This document shows, piece after piece, positions 14,546 through 23,003 of a stretch of DNA of 44,653 nt. The stretch spans positions 1 through 44,653 of the forward strand of contig JALSJI010000080.1 of assembly GCA_026989435.1 (NCBI GenBank), given 5' to 3'. Under the pieces are notes generated by a model. It worked only from the letters and a program-made list of their open reading frames with translations, had not been told where the DNA came from and ran no database searches. The position numbers and the translations under genes were made by a program. Every line of letters starts with the position of its first letter. Position 1 is the first letter of the stretch. Origin of the DNA: Sulfurovum sp. GTDB taxonomy: Bacteria > Campylobacterota > Campylobacteria > Campylobacterales > Sulfurovaceae.

Positions 14546-16879
14546 ATGGAGAAAGAGAAAGAAAAAGACAATCTGCTTGAGGCTCTTGATAATGAACAGG
14601 TGACATTTGAGAATCGTCTGACCTATGACAAGCTCAGTTTTTATTATATCTCGTTGCCGGTTATGCTTTTGGGAAACATTCTAGGTGCTTTGCTTTTGTC
14701 TGCAATGCAAATTAACGTAGTACCGATGGACTCTTTAGGGATTTGGCTCCTTCTATCCGGCGTGATGTTTATCTACCAATTTTATCACTATTTTCACTTT
14801 AAAAACGAAACAGAAGAGAATAAACTCAAAGATGCCAATATTTGGCTGGATAAATACTATACCAATATACTTCTCAACGGCATTATCTGGGGGAGTGCAG
14901 CTTTTTTGATTTTTCCCGAATCAAAACTTATGCACCAATTACTAGTCATACTTTTTTTGTTTGCAATTGGTTTTTCCGCAATGGGCGTACTAGCTTCCAA
15001 GCGTGACCTTCTTCTTACCTATGTCTTAGCCACCTATTCTCCCCTTGTCATCCGCCTGTTTAGTATGGAAGACGACCTCTATCAGAAAATCGCCTATGCC
15101 GTCTTGGCACTTATTCTTATTATGATACTTGTTGCCAACTACTACGGCAAAATCATCAATACATCCTTATATAATCGTCAAGATTTTATTAATATCAAAC
15201 ATACACACGAAAAACTCAAAGAACGCTTTTTCTCACTTTTTGAACGTGCACCCGTGGGTATCTATTATTATGACAAAGCATTAAAACTCCAAGATGTCAA
15301 TAGGCACTTTATGAATATCAACAAAGTCAATGACAAAGAAATTCTTCTCAAAGAGGGGCTTCGTGCTTTGGATAACCCTGAGATACTTCATGCCCATCAA
15401 ATGGTCTTTCAAGGAGAGACAAGTAAATACAACGGACCCTTCAATGTACTTGATGCCAATGCAAATGTCTATGTCAATCTCTCGACCGTTCCCATGCTTG
15501 ATTCAGAAGGAAATATTGCAGGAGGTATTACCATACTGAATGATATTACCAAGGAGATTACCGCCCAAGAAGAGATGAACCGTCGACTCTACTATGACAT
15601 CCTTACGGAAATACCCAATCGTACATGGCTCATGCGAGAACTTGACCACTTTCTCAAAATTAAACCCAATTATGAATCTTATGCCTCTTTGCTCTTTTTA
15701 GATATTGATAACTTCAAAAAGGTCAACGAGACCTATGGACATGATGCAGGTGACAACCTACTTAAACAAGTTGTCAACCGTATTGACAAACTCATTACAG
15801 ACTCAAAAAAGTTTGTACGTCTCTCAGGAAATCAATTTGTTATTCTTCTTCCCTATCTTCATAAGAGTAGAGCCGAATCACAATCACAAACCTCAAGTTT
15901 CGTAGAGATACTTAAAAAACAGTTTGTGCAGCCGCTTAATCTTGCAGGTGAAGAGTATCATCTTAGCTTTACTATAGGGGTAGTTCTCTTTAACAATAAT
16001 TCAGAAAGCGGCTATGACCTGCTTAAAAGTGCCGAAACTGCGATGTATCAGGCAAAAGCCGATGCCAAAGGTACCATTTTATTTTATGAGAGTGGTATGA
16101 GTGAAGATGTACAAGAGCATCTCAATATTGAAAACGATATACACAAAGCAATTAAAAATAATGAATTTACCATTTACTACCAGCCACAACAAGATTGTAT
16201 AAAGAGCCGGATTATAGGAGCGGAAGCACTTGTACGCTGGAAACATGAAAAGAGAGGCTTTATTCCGCCTTCAAAATTTATTCCTATTGCTGTAGAGAGC
16301 GGTATTATTATTAAACTAGAAGAGTGGATTTTTGACAAAGTGCTGAGTGAAATCAGTATTATGCACCTTAAACACGACACTTTTCCTCTTAAACATATTG
16401 CCATTAATGTGAGTACAATTCACTTTTTGAAACCCCACTTTGTAGAAAAACTCATGCTTATGCTTGCCAAATATAAAGTAAAACCCCAATGGATTGAACT
16501 TGAAATCACAGAGAGTGATGTCATGAAGAACGTCAATGACGCTATCACAAAAATGAAACAGCTCAAAGATTTGGGCTTTACCCTCTCTATTGATGATTTC
16601 GGTACGGGATACTCCTCTTTGGCCTACCTCAAACAACTGCCTGTAGATACAATCAAGATTGACCAATCTTTTGTCTTTAATATGAAAGAGAATGAAGGAG
16701 ATGCAATGATTGTAGAGTCTGTAGTCTCTATTGCAAATAAATTCAAATACAAAGTATTGGCAGAGGGGGTTGAAGACAAGGAGACGCTAGAGCAACTGAT
16801 TCAGATGAAATGTGATTACTATCAGGGATATTATGCCCACAAGCCTATGCCGCTTGAGGAGTTTATCACACTCATCTAA
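14546..16879 (+). CDS. Membrane PAS-GGDEF-EAL cyclic-di-GMP protein with degenerate GGDEF
   Basis: A 777-residue signalling protein. About six hydrophobic helices occupy residues 30-205. A PAS domain (FSLFERAPVGIYYYDKALKLQDVN onward) spans about 228-345. The GGDEF domain (about 350-510) keeps FLDIDNFKKVNETYGHDAGD, but the active-site loop reads SGNQF instead of GGDEF, so cyclase activity is unlikely. The EAL domain (about 520-777) keeps E560-A-L-V-R-W, INVS, LEITES, SIDDFGTGYSSL and LAEGVEDKE, so phosphodiesterase activity is likely. The degenerate GGDEF may act as a GTP-sensing regulator, as in some other tandem proteins. The gene is monocistronic. A GAGGGATGG lies 9-17 bases before the ATG. 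Confidence 0.93.
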   Translation: MEKEKEKDNLLEALDNEQVTFENRLTYDKLSFYYISLPVMLLGNILGALLLSAMQINVVPMDSLGIWLLLSGVMFIYQFYHYFHFKNETEENKLKDANIWLDKYYTNILLNGIIWGSAAFLIFPESKLMHQLLVILFLFAIGFSAMGVLASKRDLLLTYVLATYSPLVIRLFSMEDDLYQKIAYAVLALILIMILVANYYGKIINTSLYNRQDFINIKHTHEKLKERFFSLFERAPVGIYYYDKALKLQDVNRHFMNINKVNDKEILLKEGLRALDNPEILHAHQMVFQGETSKYNGPFNVLDANANVYVNLSTVPMLDSEGNIAGGITILNDITKEITAQEEMNRRLYYDILTEIPNRTWLMRELDHFLKIKPNYESYASLLFLDIDNFKKVNETYGHDAGDNLLKQVVNRIDKLITDSKKFVRLSGNQFVILLPYLHKSRAESQSQTSSFVEILKKQFVQPLNLAGEEYHLSFTIGVVLFNNNSESGYDLLKSAETAMYQAKADAKGTILFYESGMSEDVQEHLNIENDIHKAIKNNEFTIYYQPQQDCIKSRIIGAEALVRWKHEKRGFIPPSKFIPIAVESGIIIKLEEWIFDKVLSEISIMHLKHDTFPLKHIAINVSTIHFLKPHFVEKLMLMLAKYKVKPQWIELEITESDVMKNVNDAITKMKQLKDLGFTLSIDDFGTGYSSLAYLKQLPVDTIKIDQSFVFNMKENEGDAMIVESVVSIANKFKYKVLAEGVEDKETLEQLIQMKCDYYQGYYAHKPMPLEEFITLI

Positions 16880-16905
16880 AGAGCATCACCTAAGCACTTA
16901 TCTTT

Positions 16906-18768
16906 CTAAAGTGCTTTTGTAGCTAATACGGCAACACGTGAGGCAAAAGCCGCTTTGTCTTTAGGATCCATACCCTCAGAAAGTTTCGCTGCATCTAAAA
17001 GTACCCAAGAGATATCCTCAATCATCTTCTTGTCTTTGCTCTCTGCTAGTTTTTTAATCATTTCATGTTCCGGATTTATCTCTAAAATTAAAGGAGCTTC
17101 AGGAACTTCCTGTCCCATCTGAGCAAATACAGATGCCAATCCGGCCATAGGATCACTAGGATCTTTTACGACACATGAAGGACTTTTGGTAAGACGTGTG
17201 GTTGTTTTTACCTCTTTGACCTCTTTGTCTAAAATCTCCTTGATAGTATCTGTAAGCTCTTTAAACTCTTTTTCTATCTCCTCTTTCTCCTCTTTGGTTT
17301 TTGTATCGGGTGCATCGATAGCCGTGATATCTTTAAGCTCCCACTCTTTATATTTCTCTATCGTCGGAGTCACTATACCGTCTTCATCCTTGTCATCCAT
17401 AAGCAGTACTTCTATATTGGCCTTATTATAAGCTTCAAGCAACGGAGAGTTTCGAAGTACTTTTTCATCTTCGCCAATCATATAGTAGATAATCTTCTCT
17501 TCAGAGTTTGCCCGTGAAATATAATCCGCAAAACTTACCATACCCTCTTGTGTTGAAGATTTATACCTTACTATATCCAACAATAGTTCTTTGTTGGTAT
17601 GATCCGTATAGATTCCCTCTTTAATCAACTTATTATATTGCTGAGTAAATCTTGTTTGATCATCACCGCTTAATTTTTGAATTGCTTGCAGGATCTTTTT
17701 AATAGAATTTTGCCTCATGTTTGCCAAAATTTTATTCTCTTGCAGCAGTTCACGACTGACATTTAGCGGTAAATCTTCCGAATCCATAATCCCTCTTACA
17801 AAACGAAGGTATAGAGGTAAGAGCTCTTTACTGTCGTCTGTAATAAACACACGTTTTACATAGAGTTTTACACCGGGAGTAAAATCCTGTCTATAGATAT
17901 CCATCGGTGCCGTTTTGGGTATATAAAAAAGCGTGGTAAACTCTTGTGCTCCCTCTACCTTGTTATGCAGGTAGAGCAAAGGCTCCTCGGAATCATGCGA
18001 AATAGTCTTGTAAAACTCGATATAATCCTCTTTTTTAAGCTCTGATTTAGGAAGTGTCCACAAAGCAGTGGCGGCATTGATCTGTTCTGTTTTATTTTTC
18101 TTTTTAGTTGTTTTCTCATCCCCTTCACCCTCTGTGATCTCTTCTGTATAATTTAGCATAATAGGATAGGCAATGTGATTAGAATATTTTTTGACAATGT
18201 TTTGAATACGATAGGGTTCTAAAAACTCTTTTTCTTCCTCTTTAAGTTTAATATAAATCACCGTACCGTGTGCCTCTTTAGTGACAGGTTTAATCTCATA
18301 CTCGCCTGTGCCGTCTGTAGAAAATTTATATGCTTGTTCTTCCCCTGCTTTTTTAGTAATCACATCTACATGGTCTGCTACCATAAATACGGAATAGAAT
18401 CCTACCCCAAACTGTCCTATCAAATTAGAGTCTTTTTTTGCATCGCCGGTAAGCTTTTCCATAAATGCTTTAGTACCCGATTTTGCAATCGTTCCTAGAT
18501 TCTCCATAAGGTCTGATTCACTCATCCCGATACCGTTATCGGCAATGGTTAACGAATCATCCTCTTTATCCAACTTAATAGTTATCTTTCCTGACCAATT
18601 CTCTGACTTAAATTTCTCATCCGTAAGCGAGAGATAGTTAAATTTATCTATCGCATCCGATGCATTTGATACAAGTTCTCGTATATATATCTCTTTGTTT
18701 GAATACAAAGAGTGCGTCATAAGCTTGAGCAACTGCCCTATCTCTGTTTGAAACTGATGTTTTGCCAT
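16906..18768 (-). CDS. htpG: Chaperone protein HtpG (Hsp90)
   Basis: Bacterial Hsp90, 620 residues. The N-terminal GHKL ATPase carries YSNKEIYIRELVSNASDAIDK, LTIADNGIGMSESDL and IGQFGVGFYSVFMVAD. The middle domain contains LYLRFVRGIMDSEDLPLNVSRE, a hallmark stretch, and the C-terminal dimerisation part ends the protein. The charged linker region (EGDEKTTKKKNKTEQ) is present. Length is normal. The ribosome-binding site AGGAGAAACAG precedes the ATG. It converges with the EAL gene and has its own promoter. Confidence 0.98.
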   Translation of the reverse strand: MAKHQFQTEIGQLLKLMTHSLYSNKEIYIRELVSNASDAIDKFNYLSLTDEKFKSENWSGKITIKLDKEDDSLTIADNGIGMSESDLMENLGTIAKSGTKAFMEKLTGDAKKDSNLIGQFGVGFYSVFMVADHVDVITKKAGEEQAYKFSTDGTGEYEIKPVTKEAHGTVIYIKLKEEEKEFLEPYRIQNIVKKYSNHIAYPIMLNYTEEITEGEGDEKTTKKKNKTEQINAATALWTLPKSELKKEDYIEFYKTISHDSEEPLLYLHNKVEGAQEFTTLFYIPKTAPMDIYRQDFTPGVKLYVKRVFITDDSKELLPLYLRFVRGIMDSEDLPLNVSRELLQENKILANMRQNSIKKILQAIQKLSGDDQTRFTQQYNKLIKEGIYTDHTNKELLLDIVRYKSSTQEGMVSFADYISRANSEEKIIYYMIGEDEKVLRNSPLLEAYNKANIEVLLMDDKDEDGIVTPTIEKYKEWELKDITAIDAPDTKTKEEKEEIEKEFKELTDTIKEILDKEVKEVKTTTRLTKSPSCVVKDPSDPMAGLASVFAQMGQEVPEAPLILEINPEHEMIKKLAESKDKKMIEDISWVLLDAAKLSEGMDPKDKAAFASRVAVLATKAL

Positions 18769-18803
18769 GTCTGTTTCTCCTATTGACTATTTAAATTTTG
18801 GGG

Positions 18804-18809
18804 ATTATA
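18804..18809 (-). promoter_or_regulatory. -10 box (TATAAT) for htpG
   Basis: A perfect TATAAT on the minus strand, 35 bases upstream of the htpG start. Further upstream, TTTAGTC-TATAT-GACTAAA (18862-18880) is a perfect 7-bp-arm inverted repeat. It could be an operator for htpG or part of the tail of the convergently read unit. Confidence 0.55.
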
Positions 18810-18978
18810 TACTATTTTTCCAAATATTTCAAGTTAAAATAAAATAATTTTGTTAGGATTATTTAGTCTATATGACTAAAGTTTATACTCTAAATGTAGG
18901 TATGCTCTTTTGCTTCACACAAAACATAGGGATATTGTCTTTCAATGAAATGAGAGACTATAGAGTAAAAAATATCTT

Positions 18979-19239
18979 CTAATGCAGATCTTGATTCTCG
19001 CATAATAACGTATCATAGCCGCAGTGTCGGCAGCTACTTCTCATTGTAAACAGATACCGGTCATTTTTATCTTTAAGTAGTGAACTTTTGCACTTTGGAC
19101 AGCGTACCCTGCTCCATATTATTGCAAATACGAAAGCGGGAATAAAATAAAATACCCTGTCGTAAAAAACAGAAAATATCACCAAGGTACCTACCACTAT
19201 CGCTAAAAAAAGGTATTTATAATAAGCCGGTATACACAT
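18979..19239 (-). CDS. Small membrane protein with a C-terminal zinc ribbon
   Basis: An 86-residue hypothetical protein. Two hydrophobic helices (about residues 8-24 and 28-42) are followed by a cytoplasmic tail. The tail has C47-P-K-C50 and C70-R-H-C73, a four-cysteine zinc-ribbon spacing, plus a lone C80. I do not recognise a named family. It starts three bases after the guaA stop, so it is almost certainly co-translated with guaA. Confidence 0.7.
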   Translation of the reverse strand: MCIPAYYKYLFLAIVVGTLVIFSVFYDRVFYFIPAFVFAIIWSRVRCPKCKSSLLKDKNDRYLFTMRSSCRHCGYDTLLCENQDLH

Positions 19240-19242
19240 AAG

Positions 19243-20778
19243 CTACTCCCACTCGATTGTTGCAGGAGGCTTGGAGCTGATATCGTATACAACCCTGTTT
19301 ATGCCCTCTACCTCATTAATCATTCTACGGCTCATTCTCTCTAGAATATCATGGGGAATATGAGCAAATGTCGCCGTCATACCGTCTACCGACTCTACCA
19401 TACGGACGCATACGGTATTATCATAGGTACGATTGTCTCCCATGACTCCCACCGATTGTACATTAAGCAGCACTGTAAATGCTTGCCATACTTTATTATA
19501 ATACCCTGATGCCTTAAGCTCTTCTTGCATAATAGCATCTGTCTCGCGTATAAGATGCAAGCCCTCTTGCGTTACTTCACCCATAGTACGTATGGCAAGT
19601 CCGGGTCCGGGGAAGGGGTGACGCTCTATCATCTCTTTTGGTAATCCCAACTCAAGACCAAGGATACGTACCTCGTCTTTAAAAATCTCTCTTAGCGGTT
19701 CTACTAACTCAAAACGCATCCAATCGGGAAGCCCTCCTACATTATGGTGGGATTTAATCGTCTTAGAGGGACCTTTGACAGAGACAGATTCAATCACGTC
19801 AGTATAGAGTGTTCCCTGTGCTAAAAAAGCAACATCGCTATGTTTTTTTGCCTCGGCATCAAAAATCTCAATAAATTTCTCGCCAATAACTTTACGTTTT
19901 TTTTCCGGATCACTTATCCCTTTTAAAGCTTGCATAAATTGATCTTTTGCATCAACGGTAATAAGCGGAATATCCAACAAACGAAACATATTCTCTACAT
20001 CCCGGGCTTCATTTTTGCGTAAAAGGCCTTGATCTACGAAGACACAGATAAGCTGTTCTTTAGGAAGTGCTTCATGAAGCATTGCTGCCACCACGGAGGA
20101 GTCCACTCCTCCACTTACACCGCAAAGTACCTTTTTGTCTCCTACCTGTGATTGTATCTGCGCTATCTTCTCTTTGGCAAAACTACCCATATTCCATGAG
20201 CTCTCGCAACCGCAAATATGCTTGGCAAAATTTTTAAGCAACAATGTACCTTCCGTAGAGTGGTGTACCTCCGGATGAAATTGAAAAGCATAAAGATTCT
20301 TTGCTACATTTGCAATAGCGGCAAGAGGAGAGTTTTCCGAGGTGCCGATCACTTCAAAACCCTCCGGCAATTTTGAGACCCTGTCTCCATGACTCATCCA
20401 AACCGTCTCATCGTTATGCATACCCGCAAAAATTGCACAAGATGTCATACTCAATTTTGCTTTGCCGTACTCATGATGATTGGCAGGAATTACCTCTCCT
20501 CCATAGTAGTGTGTTATAAGTTGCATACCGTAACAGATACCCATGATAGGGATATCCAGTCTCCATATAGCCTCATCGGGCATATAGGCATCTTCGGCAT
20601 AGACAGAAGCCGGTCCACCTGAGAGTATGAGCCCTTTAGGTTTATGTGCTCTAATAGCCTCTATATTTTCTCTATAGGGTACTACTTCACAATAGACCCC
20701 GGATTCTCTAAGTTTTCTTGCTATAAGTTGTGTATATTGTGAGCCAAAATCCAAAATAAGAATAGGAACGTGCTTCAT
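19243..20778 (-). CDS. guaA: GMP synthase (glutamine-hydrolysing)
   Basis: Converts XMP to GMP, 511 residues. The class I glutamine amidotransferase domain shows the nucleophile in [10 protein letters not shown] and the His/Glu pair in [12 protein letters not shown]. The ATP pyrophosphatase domain has [16 protein letters not shown]. The C-terminal dimerisation part contains [17 protein letters not shown] and ends in PPATIEWE, the family's invariant tail. GAAGG precedes the ATG. It is followed by the small zinc-ribbon protein. Confidence 0.98.
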   Translation of the reverse strand: MKHVPILILDFGSQYTQLIARKLRESGVYCEVVPYRENIEAIRAHKPKGLILSGGPASVYAEDAYMPDEAIWRLDIPIMGICYGMQLITHYYGGEVIPANHHEYGKAKLSMTSCAIFAGMHNDETVWMSHGDRVSKLPEGFEVIGTSENSPLAAIANVAKNLYAFQFHPEVHHSTEGTLLLKNFAKHICGCESSWNMGSFAKEKIAQIQSQVGDKKVLCGVSGGVDSSVVAAMLHEALPKEQLICVFVDQGLLRKNEARDVENMFRLLDIPLITVDAKDQFMQALKGISDPEKKRKVIGEKFIEIFDAEAKKHSDVAFLAQGTLYTDVIESVSVKGPSKTIKSHHNVGGLPDWMRFELVEPLREIFKDEVRILGLELGLPKEMIERHPFPGPGLAIRTMGEVTQEGLHLIRETDAIMQEELKASGYYNKVWQAFTVLLNVQSVGVMGDNRTYDNTVCVRMVESVDGMTATFAHIPHDILERMSRRMINEVEGINRVVYDISSKPPATIEWE

Positions 20779-20805
20779 CTACTGCCTTCAATAAAATATG
20801 ACCTT

Positions 20806-20811
20806 ATTATA
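20806..20811 (-). promoter_or_regulatory. -10 box (TATAAT) for guaA
   Basis: A perfect TATAAT 28 bases upstream of the guaA start on the minus strand, predicting a leader of about 21 nt. It lies just beyond the stop of the 49-aa gene. Confidence 0.55.
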
Positions 20812-20849
20812 CAATGAGTATAGTTAAAAGCCTTTTGCAAAAAGATCTT

Positions 20850-20999
20850 TCAACTGCTTTGTATCAGATAGATAAATGCCGGCAGACCAAAGAGAAAAAA
20901 AACCGATAAAAAAGAGCCTACTGCCCCATCTCTACCTCCAAAATAGTATCCTAGCACAATGCTTAACAATAATATAATTACTGTGCTCCAAAAAAGCAT
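20850..20999 (-). CDS. 49-residue single-span membrane protein
   Basis: I translated this by hand. It begins MLFWSTVIILLLSIVLGYYF (residues 1-20), continues with a turn GGRDGAVGS, and then a second hydrophobic stretch FLSVFFLFGLPAFIYLI, ending in QSS. It could be two short transmembrane helices around a charged Gly-rich turn. GGAGAG lies right before the ATG, and the start is only eight bases after the nadB stop, so it is probably translated from the nadB message. I recognise no family. A real small gene is supported by its ribosome-binding site, its position and its membrane-like composition. Confidence 0.55.
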   Translation of the reverse strand: MLFWSTVIILLLSIVLGYYFGGRDGAVGSFLSVFFLFGLPAFIYLIQSS

Positions 21000-21007
21000 C
21001 TCTCTCC

Positions 21008-22462
21008 TTACTCGTCTTCTATATAGTGTGAACCCAGAGATTCCGTTCTGGCAAGTGCTGCATCTACAATAGCCGAAGCAGTATTAAGTCTGAGTTCCAG
21101 TAATCTTCCGATCTCTTTGTTTTTCATATCATAAATAAGATTTTTTGCACTAAGCAAACCTTTGGTAGTTCGAATAATGCCTATCTCATCCCACATAATC
21201 TGTCGAAGCTTCTGCTTATAGTTTTTGTCATTTTCTTTATGCAAAATATTCCCATAGTCCTTTTCAAAAACAGGTGTTTTAATCTCTTTGGATGTCTTGC
21301 CTAGAATATGCTCTACTGCACGTTTGGCAAAGACTACCCCTTCAAGCAGAGAGTTTGATGCCAAGCGATTTGCGCCATGTACGCCCGTGCATGCAGCTTC
21401 ACCAATCACATAGAGTCCCTCAATCCCTGGAATTGCACCGTAGGTATTACAGCTTATTCCGCCATTGGCATAATGAAATGCAGGTGAGATAGGTGCTTTA
21501 TCTTTGGGAAAATGATACCCAATGGCCGCAAAGGTATGTGTGATATTGGGAAAGCGCTGCTCAAACCACTCCTCATCAAACATCGAAAAATCAAGATAGG
21601 CCTGCTTACCTGTTTTACGCTTATAGTCGAAAATCCCGCGAGAGACGATATCACGACTTGCAAGCTCGCCCCTCTTATCGTAATCAAACAAAAAACGTCT
21701 GCACTCATCATCGACAATATGTGCACCTTCACCCCTAAGTGCTTCGGTAAGCAAAAGTTTTCTGGCATAAGGGGTATCGATGAAAACAGTCGGATGAAAC
21801 TGCATGAACTCCATATCGGCCAAAGCGATACCTTTTTCGACACAAATACCGTGAATATCCGCAGATACGGTACGTGAATTCGTATTATATGCATAGAGTG
21901 AGCCTATGCCCCCTGAAGCGATAATCACGTCACTTGCATAAATAGTAGTGGGTTCATAGTTGACCGTGGCTTTTACGCCGTAACAGCGACCATTTTCAAT
22001 AAGCAGGTCATATACCAAAGTGTTTTTTTGCAGTTGATGTCTATTTTGTACCATCATAAAATAGTGCATATAGCGCCCTGTAGCATCTCCCCCTGCATGG
22101 ACAATACGCTCTATAGAGTGTGCTGCCTCTTTTGTATAGAGAATATTGCCCTCTTGATCTTTGTCAAACTCCATACCTCGCTCTATAATATCTGCCGTAG
22201 TCTCGAGCGAAGTACGAGAGAGTATCTCTACGGCATTTTTATTGTTATGGTATGCCCCTGCAACCATTGTATCTTTGATATGTATAGGAATATCCGCCTC
22301 ATTGAGGGCTGTTACCATCCCCCCTTGTGCATAAAACGTATTACACTCCCAAGGAATGTCTTTACATACGACCAATACGCTTTTCTTTTTAGGTATCTGC
22401 ATTGCGGCATAAAGTCCGGCAATTCCCGCTCCGATAATCAATACATCATACTTTCGACTCAT
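21008..22462 (-). CDS. nadB: L-aspartate oxidase
   Basis: The first step of de novo NAD synthesis: FAD-dependent oxidation of L-aspartate to iminoaspartate. The 484 residues open with the Rossmann motif DVLIIGAGIAGLYAA. The flavin and substrate loops include NTFYAQGGMVTAL, LADMEFMQFHPT, LLTEALRGEGAHIVD, SPAFHYANGGISCNTYG and GEAACTGVHGANRLASNSLLEG, the last being a hallmark of the succinate dehydrogenase/aspartate oxidase family. Length and the lack of a fumarate-reductase-type C-terminus favour NadB. GAGGTG precedes the ATG. nadA and nadC are not in the window. Confidence 0.95.
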   Translation of the reverse strand: MSRKYDVLIIGAGIAGLYAAMQIPKKKSVLVVCKDIPWECNTFYAQGGMVTALNEADIPIHIKDTMVAGAYHNNKNAVEILSRTSLETTADIIERGMEFDKDQEGNILYTKEAAHSIERIVHAGGDATGRYMHYFMMVQNRHQLQKNTLVYDLLIENGRCYGVKATVNYEPTTIYASDVIIASGGIGSLYAYNTNSRTVSADIHGICVEKGIALADMEFMQFHPTVFIDTPYARKLLLTEALRGEGAHIVDDECRRFLFDYDKRGELASRDIVSRGIFDYKRKTGKQAYLDFSMFDEEWFEQRFPNITHTFAAIGYHFPKDKAPISPAFHYANGGISCNTYGAIPGIEGLYVIGEAACTGVHGANRLASNSLLEGVVFAKRAVEHILGKTSKEIKTPVFEKDYGNILHKENDKNYKQKLRQIMWDEIGIIRTTKGLLSAKNLIYDMKNKEIGRLLELRLNTASAIVDAALARTESLGSHYIEDE

Positions 22463-22544
22463 CTTTTTTCACCTCTTTTTTTTCTATATATATAGGTTTG
22501 GTCTTGTGTCCGCATGATACGAGTATGCCACAGCAAAGAGATGC

Positions 22545-22550
22545 TATAAT
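22545..22550 (+). promoter_or_regulatory. -10 box (TATAAT) directly before the DciA-like gene
   Basis: A perfect TATAAT ends six bases before the ATG at 22557, so the predicted transcription start falls on or beside the start codon. The message may be leaderless. Confidence 0.5.
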
Positions 22551-22556
22551 GCAGGT

Positions 22557-23003
22557 ATGAAAAAAGCTTCTGATATTTTGTCTCATCTTGTTACATTACC
22601 TCAATTTAAATATTTAAAACAGCAATACTGTTACAAAAAATATATCAAACTTCTCACACCAAAATACCAAAAGGCGATTGCGTTTGTCTATATCAAAGAG
22701 CATACACTTTTTATAGCCCTCACTCATCCCGGCTTTAAAATGGAACTCAATTATAATAAAGATTTATTAAAGTCTTTATTAACGCATCTAAGCACACATG
22801 ATAAGCAATGCAGCATGATGAAAGCTACCGGTGTTGTTGTTTTTCACAGTAAATATCATCCGGTCGAAGAGAGACAAGAGCCCTTTGATTCTATCCCCTA
22901 CTACAAAGAGCAGGCATCTTCTAACTTTGAGATTCATAGCCAAGATAAGAGACTTATACGGTACTTTGAAAGAATTAAAGAGGAGATACGATGCAACAAA
23001 TAA
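22557..23003 (+). CDS. DUF721/DciA-like protein
   Basis: A 148-residue protein with the layout of DUF721 (DciA-like) proteins. A helical N-terminus is followed by a KH-like alpha/beta part with AFVYIKEHTLFIALTHPGFKMELNYNKDLLKSLL. The last pattern is typical of family members, where a hydrophobic strand and 'hP-x-x-x-x-E/L' lead into a helix. DciA helps load the replicative helicase in bacteria that lack DnaC. This assignment is by pattern and moderately sure. The gene overlaps the uvrC start by 13 bases and probably forms an operon with it. Confidence 0.55.
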   Translation: MKKASDILSHLVTLPQFKYLKQQYCYKKYIKLLTPKYQKAIAFVYIKEHTLFIALTHPGFKMELNYNKDLLKSLLTHLSTHDKQCSMMKATGVVVFHSKYHPVEERQEPFDSIPYYKEQASSNFEIHSQDKRLIRYFERIKEEIRCNK

